From contig NC_091048.1 of the NCBI RefSeq assembly GCF_963966145.1, forward strand, positions 17,236,001 to 17,300,000: a DNA stretch of 64,000 nt, read 5' to 3'. Below are positions 13,901 through 23,744 of the stretch, piece after piece. Each line of letters begins with the position of its first letter. Position 1 is the first letter of the stretch. Made by a program: the position numbers and the translations under genes. Source of the DNA: Tenebrio molitor (lineage: Eukaryota > Arthropoda > Insecta > Coleoptera > Tenebrionidae). Below the pieces are notes generated by a model, which was not told the origin of the DNA, ran no database searches, and saw only the letters and a program-made list of their open reading frames with translations.

Positions 13901-16900
13901 ATACAAACGGAAGGCACATAGAACATTATAATAGTATATTATGATACAAGTTTATAAGGAAGCCTTTAAAGCACGCGTGACAAGTTTAAGAGCACGACGC
14001 GTAGCGGAGTGCTTTTAACGTCGCGAGTGCTTTAAAGGCCCTTATAAACGTGCATCATACGCTATTTTTTTTATTATACCTGCACTACAATGTGAAAATT
14101 ATAAGAAAAAAAGTAAATTGAAATACCTTTTTCGAAGTAATCTGTGTCATTAATCGTTGATATAGTTATGGTCAAATGTTGTTGTTTCGGTGCTATCATA
14201 AATTGTGTATAAATGTCTATTTATCATTGTTCAAAATGTAGGTGAATTTGTTGTTACCTAAGCAACCATTAAAGCTTTAGTGTTTTAAAGGCCCCTTTTC
14301 GCACGAATTTTAGTGTCAAAAACAGGGATTATGATTCAGGTATAATAAAAAATAATTTTTTTCGGCCTCCGTCCAGAAAAACTGATTAAATATAAATAAT
14401 GTTTCTCCACGACTATTAAAGAATGAATGCATTCTTGTTTGATATTCAACGAAAGAATGATATCAATTCCACATCCAATGATAGAATAGTGATTTAATAA
14501 ACTAGTTTGTTAATGAAGGCGATTAATAATCGAAACTGTTTAAAGCACGAACGAGTGTAGCGAGTGAGTGGCTTTAATAGTTGAGATTATTAATCGCCCA
14601 TTAACAAAAGAGTTGATTACAAAAATTTTTCGTTGACCGTAAACTTTTTTTTTTTGGTGACAAATTTTGAAATTAAAGCCAAATCAAAACCAATTTCATC
14701 TTTTTCCATAAAGACGAGACCTTATAAATACCTTTATTCTTTTTTTGTCCTTAGGGTGGGCCATTTTTAAATTTTTCAACACTTTCTATTCACTTTTCCA
14801 CAAAGAGTGTCAGAAGACGTCAACTCCATTCACATTCAACTTCACGTAAAAATCACGATTGCTACGGAAACCTAGTTACCTTTGAAAAATATGATATGCG
14901 AATTATAACTAAAAATGTCGGTTTTTGAAAAAGTGAATTTGTAATTGTGCAGTTATGGAGCTATAAAATATAGAAAACCCTGCTGCACTACCTGCTGCAG
15001 TGTTGGTAAGTGCAAACAATGCATGTTCGAGGTTGTTTATACATCAAAATTTAATCAAAACGTCAAAATCGCAAAAATCATTGATTAATGAAAAATAGTG
15101 TATTAATGAGGTCCATTAATACACTATAATTTAGACAAAAGAATTCATTAATATTGAAATTAACAAGCGGTCAACGGAAAAATACTAAAACCCACGGCTG
15201 TCGGCCAATCCATTCCTCGTATTTACATTCTATCACCAGCAGATCGCCAATCTGATGCGTTTGTAAACAATAAGTCGCGCATCGCGTAGCAACCGCTAAA
15301 CGAGGCACAATTTTAATTGTCAAATATTAAAAGTCAAATTAAATTCAATTTTCAAAGATTGTTTTTTCTTGGTACGAGTATAGTCGTAGAGAAAGTATAG
15401 TCTTCACCTCGTCTACGGTTCGTGTTGGAATTTTCGTCTTCGTGAATAATGGCAATCATTATACGCTCGTTGAAGAATGGCCAGAAAAAACGCCAAAATT
15501 CGACCGGTAATTAAAGTAAACAATTACCTCAGCTTTTGTACCTAAATTACCTGGTGACTTAACCCATACAACGTACAGCGTTTCCAAAAAACGTCATTAA
15601 TTTGATTCAATTTGTCAGTTTTGTCACAAACGATTGAGGTATGGTTGCTTAGACACTCTCTTTCTTACAAGCACTAATAATTAATTCCTGACTACACAGT
15701 CAATTCCATTTAAGTATGCAGTGTAGGGACTATTTTCCCGTCGTTGATTGGTCAAAATGAGAGAAAAGTTTACACCAAGCAATGTTCAATTTTTGATAAC
15801 TATGTACTGTCAAATTTTGATATTTGATCGATTTTTTGGTTATTAGTGCCAAACTTATCGAGTTTTTGTATTAAACGCATCATTAGACTACAATTTTGTT
15901 ATTAGAATTCCACTACCGTAAGTTCTTTTATGACTTTTTTTTGTTAATTTTGCTTGGAATGTATGTTTTCAAATTTGCCGCGTTCGTCAGTGTGAAACGT
16001 TCTCCATTCGAAGCGAGATCTACTGCATTCTTAAATCGAATGGACTGTAGGTATGTATTTGTGTGGTCAACAGCGTCGAATGGGTATGAATAGGGGTTAA
16101 TTTATCTCCATTATTTTGGACCTAATAAAAATGGGTTTTTCGGACTTGTTAGATCCTTTTAATGACCCAGAATTTTTCTGGCAGGTTATATCGGGATCAC
16201 CTGTATATCAAATATGATGAATAATTTTTGTAATAATCCGTTAAGCAGCTTATGTAACATAGGTAAACTTCGTACAGCGAGAGATTGGGACATTTTAAAT
16301 TGTAGGCTTGTAACCCAACGCTACAGAATGCAGCAGAATACATTAACTATAGAGCATAATTTCAGGGCAAAAATGTTACTGCTTGAAGGATATATTTCAA
16401 ATTTTACGTGCACTAGGTACTGCTTTTATACGGGGTCATTATAAATGATTGTCTCATCGCAGTAGGCGTTGGTGACGTAGTCGAATGTGCCGCAAGCTTT
16501 ATAACATGAGTGAGACTGGCATCGCCGATAGGTAGCGCTGCTGGAATTTCAATCAACATGTTTGTTTCCTTTTTTACTTTTGCATTTGCACATACAGGGT
16601 CGCTAAAAAATATGGATACAGCTAAATATTTTCAGAACGGTTTAGCAGAACTTGTTAGAAATTTTTTTTAAATCTCAGATGATAGAATTTAAACACTTCT
16701 AACTGTGTGCCAAATTTCAACGAGTTCTGCTAAACCGTTCTGAAAACATTTAGCTGTATCCATACTTTTTAGCGACCCTGTATGTACTCACAAAGCAGAG
16801 TAAAGACGAATGATCACTTTGTAGATTAACAAATGTCTAGAGAAAACATTATTTCCATTTATTTCCCATGAAGGCAATGTAGTTGCTTATTTGCTATGGT

Positions 16901-17680
16901 AAACACTAAATAATTTATATTTCATTGGGTAAGTGTTGTAACAGAAAAAGACCACGTTTCAAAACATTACCTTAGGGGTAAATATTGTCACTAACGTAAT
17001 ATGGCTCCGGAAAGTTTACACAAAGTTCATTACTTGATGCTTCGTAGCTGTATACTTAGAATGTGAGGTGGTCTTTAATAAAACAGATTCACTCTCCAAA
17101 CTTTAAAATTGGTCAGTTTTTCCTTTATTATCAAGCTAATCCCTTACCCGGATTCGCAAATTCCAATTTAATTCCGTCGCTGCAAGGGCGAAATTATTAT
17201 TTATCCCCAGTTTGTTTGAAACGAGATTTGTTTTTCTAACTGACACTGATCGATCGCGAGGAAAATAAACTTTTCCCCTTCATACCAGACCTAGGACTGA
17301 CCTGTGAATGATTCGCTTCGACTGAAGATAGTCAAGGGCCAGAGCGAGTTCAGCAACCATCAATTTGACGGCGTCTTCTGAAAAATTCACCTCCTGTTGA
17401 ATGTGATAACGCAAGTCGCCTCCCAACAACAGGTCCGTCACCATGAAGAGATCTTCTTCATCTGCGACGAAGAAAATTGGTTATCGGATAACCGTGTCAA
17501 CTGCTTGTACCCACCTTGAAATGAAAACCAAATATTGACAAGAAAGGGATGTTCTAATCTAGTCAATATTTCCACCTCCCTGAGCACGTTTTTTAGAGCG
17601 TCTCGTTCCATGCACTGGTGTTTGTTCATGTATTTCATGGCGAACATTTGCTTGGAGTCCTTCTTCTGCACAATACACAC
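1993..17680 (-). CDS. STK32: STK32 (YANK) serine/threonine kinase, 5' partial
   Basis: Eight exons join in frame (minus strand, 5' to 3'): 17515-17680, 17302-17461, 3321-3358, 3017-3178, 2824-2969, 2645-2770, 2459-2596 and 1993-2406, giving 449 residues and a stop. All introns are GT/AG and their phases match. Exon 1 here starts VCIVQKKD and contains the ATP-binding lysine (FAMKYMNK) and the helix C region (REVEILTRLEHPF). Exon 2 has the hinge (LLLGGDLRYH) and IIHR; exon 3 continues DIKPDN, the catalytic loop. Exon 4 has TDFN in place of DFG, typical of the YANK family, then the APE motif (IAPEIF). Exon 7 has LNCDPTFELEEMI and PLHKKKKRLAK, the family's C-terminal signature. The last exon adds a longer charged tail (EKRERERKEQAWE) with four cysteines and ends in SPVERTEGT. 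The preceding exon with the glycine loop was not found in the window, so the gene probably runs further right. Intron 2 is 13,943 bp; the others downstream are 47 to 142 bp. Confidence 0.93.
4763..5948. mobile_element. Foldback TIR element, 1.2 kb
   Basis: Long inverted arms of about 230 bp open with GTGGTGATAAAGTAAGGAAC on the left and its complement GTTCCTTACTTTATCACCAC on the right. Arms also pair at 4925-4985 with 5740-5800, and an inner pair (4994-5035 with 5255-5300) extends the palindrome. There is no coding capacity. Confidence 0.8.
5972..6120 (+). repeat. TTCGACACTGTC repeat, copy 1
   Basis: One of five dispersed copies (others 12615-12875 -, 41690-41832 +, 45948-46238 -, 55434-55640 +). 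Each begins TTTTTGTTCGACACTGTC and ends near GTCGAACAAAAAAACG, so the ends are inverted. The core reads GATAAATGTCACAACTTGTC. The full form adds a hairpin built on GTGTGTAAATTGG. Confidence 0.75.
6575..6640. repeat. Short inverted repeat
   Basis: GCCTATAATCCACTCTGG at left pairs imperfectly with CGTGGATTATGATAGGC at right, with a short AT-rich loop. No second copy was seen. Confidence 0.4.
7095..7340 (-). mobile_element. CACTGCTGTG MITE, uninterrupted copy
   Basis: This is the empty-site relative, inverted, of the element at 61157-61915. Shared blocks include AGTCGGTC, TTTGTCAGTGTCAA and GATTGCTTGATTTTTGAA (complements here). It shows the site TTACAAATATAATGTC without the MITE that interrupts the other copy. 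Confidence 0.7.
7725..7850. repeat. GGGATAAG hairpin
   Basis: Repeated, inverted copies of GTGGGATAAGT and ACTTATCCCAC (four or more) build a long imperfect hairpin with the apex ACCGCACGCTCACTC. It is a member of the structural class of GC-apex hairpins described in the findings. Confidence 0.6.
7910..8110. repeat. Two hairpins in tandem
   Basis: At 7930-8022 ATTACAGGAAACTCGTGTGA pairs with TTCACACTCGCATCCTGTAAT around a GGGCTAACGCCC apex. At 8050-8085 TGTTAACGCATTC pairs with GAATGCGTTAACA. Both lie next to TTTTTTCTAATTTGC, a stretch found beside other hairpins. Confidence 0.55.
8205..8470 (-). mobile_element. GC-apex hairpin element with conserved box
   Basis: The box TGTCACCAACTGTCACAAAATTCCC (given here only as its position, 8258-8283) is followed about 60 bp later by GAAAAAATAGAAAA and then by a hairpin, 8360-8460, with apex CTGCCTGCGGCAG. 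The same order of parts occurs at 9940-10180 and, reversed, at 57300-57515. Confidence 0.55.
9304..9582 (+). pseudogene. Helitron/PIF1-type helicase C-terminal relic
   Basis: The frame reads SLTISGLPPHKLVLKVNCIV, then LLIRNLNTKEALVNGTRMRI and later EVLTGTARNKRI. This is the signature region of PIF1-like helicases in Helitron Rep/Hel proteins (SGLPPHKL...LRNL...GLCNGTR...LTG). After ILKYGSMYVFMSPN the frame drifts away from the family and stops at 9580. No Rep domain and no earlier helicase motifs are visible upstream, so this is a short fragment, about 90 of more than 1000 residues. It sits inside STK32 intron 2 on the opposite strand. Confidence 0.75.
9900..10180 (-). mobile_element. GC-apex hairpin element with conserved box
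   Basis: The box (9949-9975) and its flank GCTAAAATTATGCCACATAA match 34447-34545 in reverse orientation. Then come AAAATAGAAAAAAAG and a hairpin at 10035-10170, GTTGCAGAAGG pairing with CCTTCTGCAAC, apex CACCGCTACGCGGCTCG. Confidence 0.6.
11521..11793. mobile_element. CACGAGAGACTTCCGATG MITE, copy 1
   Basis: TIRs carry GAGAGACTTCCGATGAAAAT and its complement and are flanked on both sides by TA, the Tc1/mariner target duplication. 273 bp. The second copy is at 63244-63581. Confidence 0.85.
12615..12875 (-). repeat. TTCGACACTGTC repeat, copy 2
   Basis: Inverted copy of the repeat at 5972, with the extra hairpin part: GAGTTTGTGTGTAAATTGG pairs with CCCAAATTACACACGAACGA around a loop with TTTCACTCGCGTTTTAAAATGG. 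Confidence 0.75.
13419..13895. mobile_element. MITE B, copy 1
   Basis: Ends CAGGTTGTCCCAAAAATGGC and GCCATTTTTGGGACACCCTG are inverted and flanked by TA. 477 bp. Internal blocks GTGCACTACGGTGTAGAAGA and GACAGCTACCTCTAATCG recur in copy 2 at 61320-61821. Confidence 0.9.
13930..14352 (+). mobile_element. H1 hairpin element, copy 1
   Basis: Begins ATAGTATATTATGATACAAG. A long hairpin at 13945-14060 pairs TTTATAAGGAAGCCTTTAAA with CTTTAAAGGCCCTTATAAA; its apex holds CACGACGCGTAGCGGAGTGC. A second, weaker palindrome is near the end (AAAGCTTTAGTGTTTTAAAG), and the element closes with GATTATGATTCAGGTATAAT. Four copies exist in the window. Confidence 0.9.
14495..14620. repeat. GC-apex hairpin
   Basis: TTTGTTAATGAAGGCGATTA pairs with TAATCGCCCATTAACAAA; the apex reads AAGCACGAACGAGTGTAGCG. 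Same design as H1 but unrelated arms. Confidence 0.7.
16595..16780. mobile_element. 186 bp hairpin MITE with TA duplication
   Basis: Arms of about 65 bp: CAGGGTCGCTAAAAAATATG opens the element and its near complement closes it, with TTCAGAACGGTTTAGCAGAAC and its complement inside. TA on both sides. Tc1/mariner-type ends. Confidence 0.9.
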
Positions 17681-20127
17681 CTGAAAAAAACGGAAATTAT
17701 CCACTTATGCAGCGATCATTAAAACGAACTCAACCATTGAAATGGTGGATGCGCCGGGTTTAAATTCGACAGAGACGAAACGCGTTTTATTTTCGTGTCA
17801 CGTTTTTATGTTATGGAAGCAGGAGCTACACCTGAACAAATACAATAATGTCAAAACGAATAAAAGAAAATCATGCGATATTGACGTAAATAAATCAAAT
17901 ATTGTGTTTACCGTCTACGCTGGACACGTTCGGGTTGAAGTTTTTTACGAATGCAAATGAGATAATCTTGTTTTTACGTACTCTCCAGCTGAAAAACAAG
18001 GTAATTTCAAGTATACTTAATTATCTACTTAGTTATTTTTCCTCCCTGTTTTAATAAGTGCTTGACACCAGTAGCCATATCCATTTAAATATTGTTATGA
18101 ATTACGGCAATCCTCTAAATTATGACACCCAATAATTAACAAACTTAAAATGTGACTTATCAAATAAATTATTTAGATTGTCTCTCATTTATCTTGTTTA
18201 CAAGTTTTTAGAGTTTCAGCGTCACATTTGTAATACATGAACAGTTCGAAAAGTTATAGAGATAAAACATTCTACACATCTACATATGAATTTTCTGACC
18301 AAAAAAAAAAAAAAAAAAACCACACACAAAGAGAATGTTAACATGTGGCCAGAGCAAGCAAACTTAACTGGAGCATATTTTTCTTGTGTAATGAATAAAA
18401 TTTAAATAAAATCGCATACTGTTTTGAGGTCGAATGCCCGCATAAATAACTGGAGAGTTCCACTTTTTTTTAATGCCACCGAAACTCTGCTTATTTTTAC
18501 AAATCAATGGTTCGCTTAAACAGCTGAAGTGTATGTTGTTTACAAGTTTAATCACACAAACACAAACTCGGAAATGCCGCCAACAGCTAACTATCTACAG
18601 GGCGTTAGGTAAATGATCTGCCAAAATGTAAACAGTTCATTATCACTTATTAGGCAAAATTGGATTTTTCCTCTACCATTTTTTATTTGGATGCTAATGT
18701 CGTTCACAATGGGGTGCGGTAAAAAGGTACCCCATCGTTTGATAATCACAATTAAGAAAAAGTTTCGGTTCCAAGGATATTATTTACATTTTTTACGGTA
18801 GTAGTGACTGCAATAATACAATTTTGAACTGTGCAGCTGAGCCAAAAACGACTTAGGACTTTTAAAATCTGATCAGCATTCTGATGCTCTCTTTAAAGTT
18901 TGGCAGGGCATATACCTAACACCCTGTATAAACGCTATGTGTATATTCAGGGTGTATCTGAAATACGTGTGTTAATTTAAACCAGTGATCGAACTCGCCA
19001 ATTTATGAAACATTTTTACGAAAAAACATTACAAATTGATTTAAAATCTGGAATAAATTAGCCATCAAAGTGTATATGTACCCGTCAATGGGAAAGGATG
19101 AAAATTTTCTGTTAAGATAGAAACAAAGCCTTGTCAAAAATGTTATATTGTTATAGAAAAAATTAAATAATCAAAATAAAAATACTCATGGTTACAAAAA
19201 CTAGAGACTAGATAATTAATTAATTACACAAAACGACTCGTTTAGTAAAAATTGGGGGGCAAAAAATCTTTCGGGAATTTTGAAAAATGTTATAGAGAAA
19301 AATTATATAAAATTGGCAAGCTTTTCCACTGGTTAAAATTACTCGTAACACACGTATTTCAGACAGTAAAAATTTTATATGGAAATACTTATCCTGATAA
19401 TGGATAAATGGGATATATTGATTATCAAATTTCTCGCGGAATTTTCGTGAGAAACAAGTTAACCGCTAATGTGAAGTACGTTGGTATTTGGAAAATGTTA
19501 CTCTAATGGGACTGGTTTTCGATTAATTATTTACGAAAAGAACACTTTGTACGTGATTATTTATACACATACTTACTGTTTTGGTAACCGTACGCACATA
19601 ACTTTACAGAAGTTTGCAGTCTGAATTGTGATTATGTTGTCGTTAATCGTTTGTTTTCTCCTAAGTATGAATACTGAATTGCGATACAATATCATGTTTT
19701 TCAATTTAAACAGTTCAGAATTTGTTTTGTCAGTTAACTTTTGTTTTGATTATTATTTGTACTCAAAAGAAAAAAGCACCTTGGTTGTACTTATTTTCCG
19801 GACGACGAAGAAGTGTCGATAGACTGGATTCAGGTAGAAACAAGAGAATTTTTTCTAAGAACATTAAAGCACTTCAGCATCGTGACATGAAAAGTGACTA
19901 TTATATGTTGACGAATAAAAATGTGTAAATATTCCAAGTTTCCTGTTTCCGTCAAGGACATGATGTGCATGATGAATCACTTTCCTTTCCTTATTATTGA
20001 TTAGTGAGCAATGAAGATGAATAGGATAATTGTCAAATAGCAGTTTTTGTCATTGCAGCTGCTAATTTCAGTTTCTCTATGTGCCCTTCTGAATGGACAA
20101 ATTATTTCAAAGCATAGTCTAATAAGG
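17681..20127 (-). other. Region upstream of STK32 exon 17515-17680
   Basis: This is probably STK32 intron, because the next upstream exon was not found. A run of 18 or more A lies at 18300-18320. A solo transposon end, CCTAACACCCTGTATA, is at 18915-18930, like the ends of 52502-53019. A MITE sits at 18950-19370. I see no other gene-like sequence. Confidence 0.5.
18950..19370. mobile_element. TIR MITE, about 420 bp
   Basis: TCTGAAATACGTGTGTTA on the left pairs with TAACACACGTATTTCAGA on the right, and AAACCAGTG with CACTGGTT further in. Interior AT-rich, non-coding. Confidence 0.65.
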
Positions 20128-20520
20128 TTTTTTCACTACTAGTCTTAGAAGGCGTCATTATTGACTCTCGAACTGAACCCAGAAGTAGAATTTCTCTCCT
20201 ACTAGTTAATAATTTTTCATTATTAACCAGTGGTCACCTAGCAACGAAAGATTTTCTTTAATTTCATTGGTTAACGTAGACAGACGATTTTCAATTTTCA
20301 TAGCAACCGTTGAAAAATGAGAACTCGGATCGTCGCATCGGACAAAATAATTTAATTAATAATAATTATTAGAAAGGGTTTTAACGTATCTAGTAGTGAA
20401 AAAAATAATATATACACCACGGTAGAGAAGACAATTTTAAGCCTCGCTTCTTTTTTCCCCTCGAAGCTTCGCTTCTCGGCTTAAAAAAATGTCTTCTCTA
20501 CCTTGGTGTATAATTACTAT
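20128..20520 (+). mobile_element. H2 hairpin element, copy 1
   Basis: Starts at CACTACTAGTCTTAGAAG and carries GGTTAACGTAGA and GAACTCGGATCGTCGCATCG in the middle. It ends in a long hairpin at 20413-20514, CCACGGTAGAGAAGAC with GTCTTCTCTACCTTGG, apex CTCGAAGCTTCGCTTC. Copy 2 at 31217-31635 has the same body but a different hairpin. Confidence 0.85.
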
Positions 20521-20742
20521 TAGCAGTGGTTGAATTTAGAATACTATCTAGTTCACAACAAAAAGCGCCCTAAAGAAAACGGCGTCAATGCCAACGAAAG
20601 TGATCTTATTTATAAATAATATAAAAGAGGAAAGGATTTATTGTTTGTATTAATACAAATATACAAAAGTAACAAGACAGATATCGTTTCAAAGGGAAGA
20701 GTCAACATAAAAGAATAAATGATACTTAATTAGTTTTAGTAA

Positions 20743-21327
20743 GAATAGTATATTAAAAGACAAGTTTCATAAGACCAGTCTTGAAGCACGAATTCAAGAT
20801 TAAAAAACGAGTGGCGTAGCCACGAGTTATTTTAAAGAATGAGTGCTTCAGGGTCTTATGAAACGAGTTTTTTACACTATTTTTTGTAATTTGCCCTTTT
20901 TAAGCCGTTTTTAAACAAAAATGTTTACTTTCCTCGATTAAGGGATTTTTGTGGCGGTTGGTAATGTCTTAATTTTAAAAGTGAAAATTTTATAAAGTCT
21001 TCAAAGTCGCCTTTTGTTTTATCCAAATTCTGCCACCAAACACGAATATGGAAGATAATCTTTCAGGTACGCCCGCTGAAATACGTGAAATTGCCAAAAA
21101 TACGGTCGCGAATTTGTTGCCTGATAAATCCTGATAAATAATTCTTTGCACATTTTGTAATTTAAACTGACACGTCTGACGGATCAAGCTATGCCAACCT
21201 AAAAATTTTCGTAAAATGTTCCGTGAACTAATGGCTATAAGGACATCCCAGATGATGACGTCGCGTTCGTTAATATGTCTATTAGAGAATCAAAATGGAG
21301 ACAAATTACAAAAAAATTAATTTTTGC
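20743..21327 (+). mobile_element. H3 hairpin element, copy 1
   Basis: Starts AATAGTATATTAAAAGACAA. Hairpin 20762-20860 (TTTCATAAGACCAGTCTTGA with its rough complement), apex GAGTGGCGTAGCCACGAG. The conserved box is at 20937-20968, then GGAAGATAATCTTTCAG and a tail ending near GAGAATCAAAATGGAG. About 50 bp at 21238-21285 are absent from copy 2. Confidence 0.85.
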
Positions 21328-21469
21328 AGGTTATTATAAGTAGGTGGCTGTGTGTTTTATTTAGGTGCGCCGCTAGACCAACTAAATGTTAGAAACATTG
21401 AAAATAACCCTGTATCATCATTCGCTTGGAGTTGAAAGTGATTTTATTAATCGTTATAAATTAATAGTT

Positions 21470-21592
21470 ATTTACGCAATACATTGCAACATGTGAGTGT
21501 TTTTTACGTGTCATACATTTTGTGCAACGAGCGGAGCCCGTTGGACAAATGCGAGTGAAAAAAAAACATTCTTTTTGCAATGTATTGCATAT
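21470..21592. repeat. GC-apex hairpin
   Basis: GCAATACATTGCAA pairs with TTGCAATGTATTGC; the apex reads GCAACGAGCGGAGCCCGTTG. Confidence 0.7.
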
Positions 21593-22149
21593 AATATTTT
21601 TTCTGCTTAGCGTTAATTTGCTTTTTATTTGTTATTAAAAATGTGAACATGTACACGCAGAAAATTTCAACGTTTTTATGTTAGTAACGTAATCGTAGAC
21701 TATTATTATTTTTATACATATTTCAATTGAGATTTTCGTTGACAGAATAGTAACTAGATTATTACGCGTTGATAATAATAAATAATAATACGTACATAAT
21801 TAGTTTTCATATGGTGCGAAAATTACAAATTTATATTTTTTACGGCACATTAAGACAACGAAACTGGATAAAGTGTGAAATCAAAACAAAAAAATAGCTA
21901 TTAGGTATTTTTAATTTGTATTAAAATTATTGCAATCCACTAACTCACGACAATCAAACAAAAAAAGTTTTTGAGTTACCTCAGACCATTGTTTTTGGTG
22001 ACAGAAATCACAAGTGAGATAAAGTACTCACTAGTGAGTAAATTTTTTCAGCTGCCATTTAACTTGACATAAAGTACTCTCAAGTGACTAAATTTGACAG
22101 CTGTCATTTTACTTGAATGAAACTTCATTTCTTGGATTTTTTGCAATAG

Positions 22150-22300
22150 TTTCAACGTCGTATATCACACGTGATCGAAATGCCATTATGAAACTCGTGA
22201 GAAGTGTCCCACTCGTGCGCAATCGCACTCGTCGGTCAAAATTCTCACTCTTGTATAATGATACATTTCTATCACTTATAATATAATATACTATTCTGAA
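22150..22300. repeat. GC-apex hairpin
   Basis: GTGATCGAAATG at left and CATTTCTATCAC at right bracket a centre with CACTCGTGCGCAATCGCACT. It is followed by TATAATATACTATT, as in H1. Upstream, 22020-22110 holds two near repeats of AGCTGYCATTTWACTTGA. Confidence 0.5.
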
Positions 22301-22645
22301 ACTAAAATTAGTGTCACAAACGAACTTTAGGATACCAAAGTAGAAAAACGATTGTTTTACTAAAATTTTATTTAATTGTGCTTTGTACTTGAAGAATAAA
22401 TATGGAACCCATTAGTTAGAACGTTCATTACATTTTTTTATTCAACACAAAATTCCTTTTAATAAAAAAATCAAAGATCAAAGTCAAGTCAATCAACTTG
22501 AAGCTATCTTAACGACACAATCATGTCCAACGTAGGAGTACAAGTCCGCCAGAACATTTTGCGAGTACCAACATGATTACGTATTTTTGTTTCAAATGTG
22601 ATTAATAATTGTATTAGTTTTAGTACTTTTTGTTGTTTTGTTATA

Positions 22646-22683
22646 TTTTTTAAATTAAGTCACGTAGACTTAATTTAAAAAAT
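22646..22683. repeat. Short perfect hairpin
   Basis: TTTTTAAATTAAGTC and GACTTAATTTAAAAA are exact complements around the loop ACGTA. Confidence 0.8.
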
Positions 22684-23478
22684 ATGATTCTAGCGGTGGA
22701 AATATTCTACATTACTTACAAGCTTACCTCAACACAGACTATTATTATTCAAATATGCATATTTTTGTCGTGTAATCTAATTTTTTTGTGAGTGGATGTG
22801 ACAATGAGTACTGGTACTGACAGTTGACAGCCAGATTTACTACTGGCAACCTTACACAAAAAAATCTGCACTTTTGATTGAATTGTGTAACACAAATAGC
22901 CATAGTATACGCTAAATAGAAAAAATAAATTGTTTCTCACAAGTCATGTAACATTTAGTTTTCTCGTTCCTAGAGTTGTTCGTTAAAATTTATATCATAA
23001 GCTTGAAAGTATCTACAGAAATTTGATTTACTATTGCAAAGGGCATATTTAACTGCGAGAATGACGAAGTCGTTTTGTTACATTTACGTTTTAATGCTTT
23101 ACACAAACTTTGTTTTTGTCAAAATTCGAATAAAATAAAATAGATACGCTCGGGCTCGTTGGAGAAAGCTTAGACGCCCCTAGGGACAAAAGTAATTAGC
23201 AAGTAAAACAGCGTATAACGTTATAAATAAAAGTAACTAGATAGCCCCGACCATTAGTCCAGTGACGCTCGAGCCATACTACTAAAAGTTTAATGCAAGC
23301 ACAGCAGTTGGTTGACTTTATTTAACTTCACAACACTAATAACCTAATCTGACTTTTGAAAACTAGAGAGTGACAGTTAACATATTTGAAATAGAAATAA
23401 ATGCGAACAACGATCTTGTTGCATTAAAATGGAATTATTTTTTGTACACAAGGCCTTACTTAGTTATTTGGATCACAA

Positions 23479-23567
23479 GTCCAGAAAATGATATTTTGCG
23501 AGTGCTCGTGTTGCTTCGCCTCGGCTACGCAATATCACTCACACTCGCAAAATATCATTTTCTGGAC
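23479..23567. repeat. Hairpin with 26 bp perfect arms
   Basis: The arms (23479-23504 and 23542-23567) are exact complements, outer ends GTCCAGAAAATG and CATTTTCTGGAC. The loop holds TTCGCCTCGGCTACGC. Perfect arms suggest a young or constrained element. Confidence 0.85.
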
Positions 23568-23634
23568 GTGTAATCCACAAAAATTTTCATGCCGACAAAT
23601 TTAAATCATTTTTAAAAAGTAGAAAATTTGTTTC

Positions 23635-23706
23635 ACAAGCGGAACCCGCGACCCTCGCGTCCCTGAACCGAAACGGAGTCCGTTGGCTATATTCAATGCT
23701 GCCTGC
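23635..23706 (-). repeat. tRNA-derived SINE fragment
   Basis: On the minus strand, GAATATAGCC then TCCGTTTCGG and GACGCGAGGGTCGCGGGTTC match the head of the SINE at 44108-44207, but the B box is cut after GGGTTC and no A tail follows. Confidence 0.7.
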
Positions 23707-23744
23707 CCATTCTCTAGCGAATTTTTAGTCAAGATCACTTTTGT

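Larger units (their letters stand above)
12921..16203. mobile_element. 3.3 kb TIR element with nested insertions
   Basis: The left end CAGGTGGTCCCGATATATCC and the right end GATATAACCTG complement (reading ...GCAGGTTATATCGGGATCACCTG at 16181-16203) match over about 35 bp, and both are bordered by TA. Inside lie MITE B (13419-13895), an H1 hairpin element (13930-14352), another hairpin (14495-14620), and palindromic AT-rich sequence; no transposase frame is left. The pairing of these two ends is an inference, strengthened by the TA on each side. Confidence 0.65.
3359..17301 (-). other. STK32 intron 2, transposon-filled
   Basis: This 13.9 kb intron separates the IIHR and DIKPDN halves of the catalytic loop. 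It contains the foldback element at 4763-5948, hairpin elements (7.1-10.2 kb), a Helitron helicase relic, TA-flanked MITEs at 11521, 13419 and 16595, a 3.3 kb TIR element and two copies of the TTCGACACTG repeat. Segments 3400-4750, 6150-7090, 10200-11500 and 11800-12600 hold nothing I recognise beyond short AT-rich palindromes. Confidence 0.85.

Noticed and set aside
19628..19928. Overlapping small plus-strand frames
   Set aside because: Low-complexity Phe/Leu/Asn/Lys composition, no splice context and no domain.
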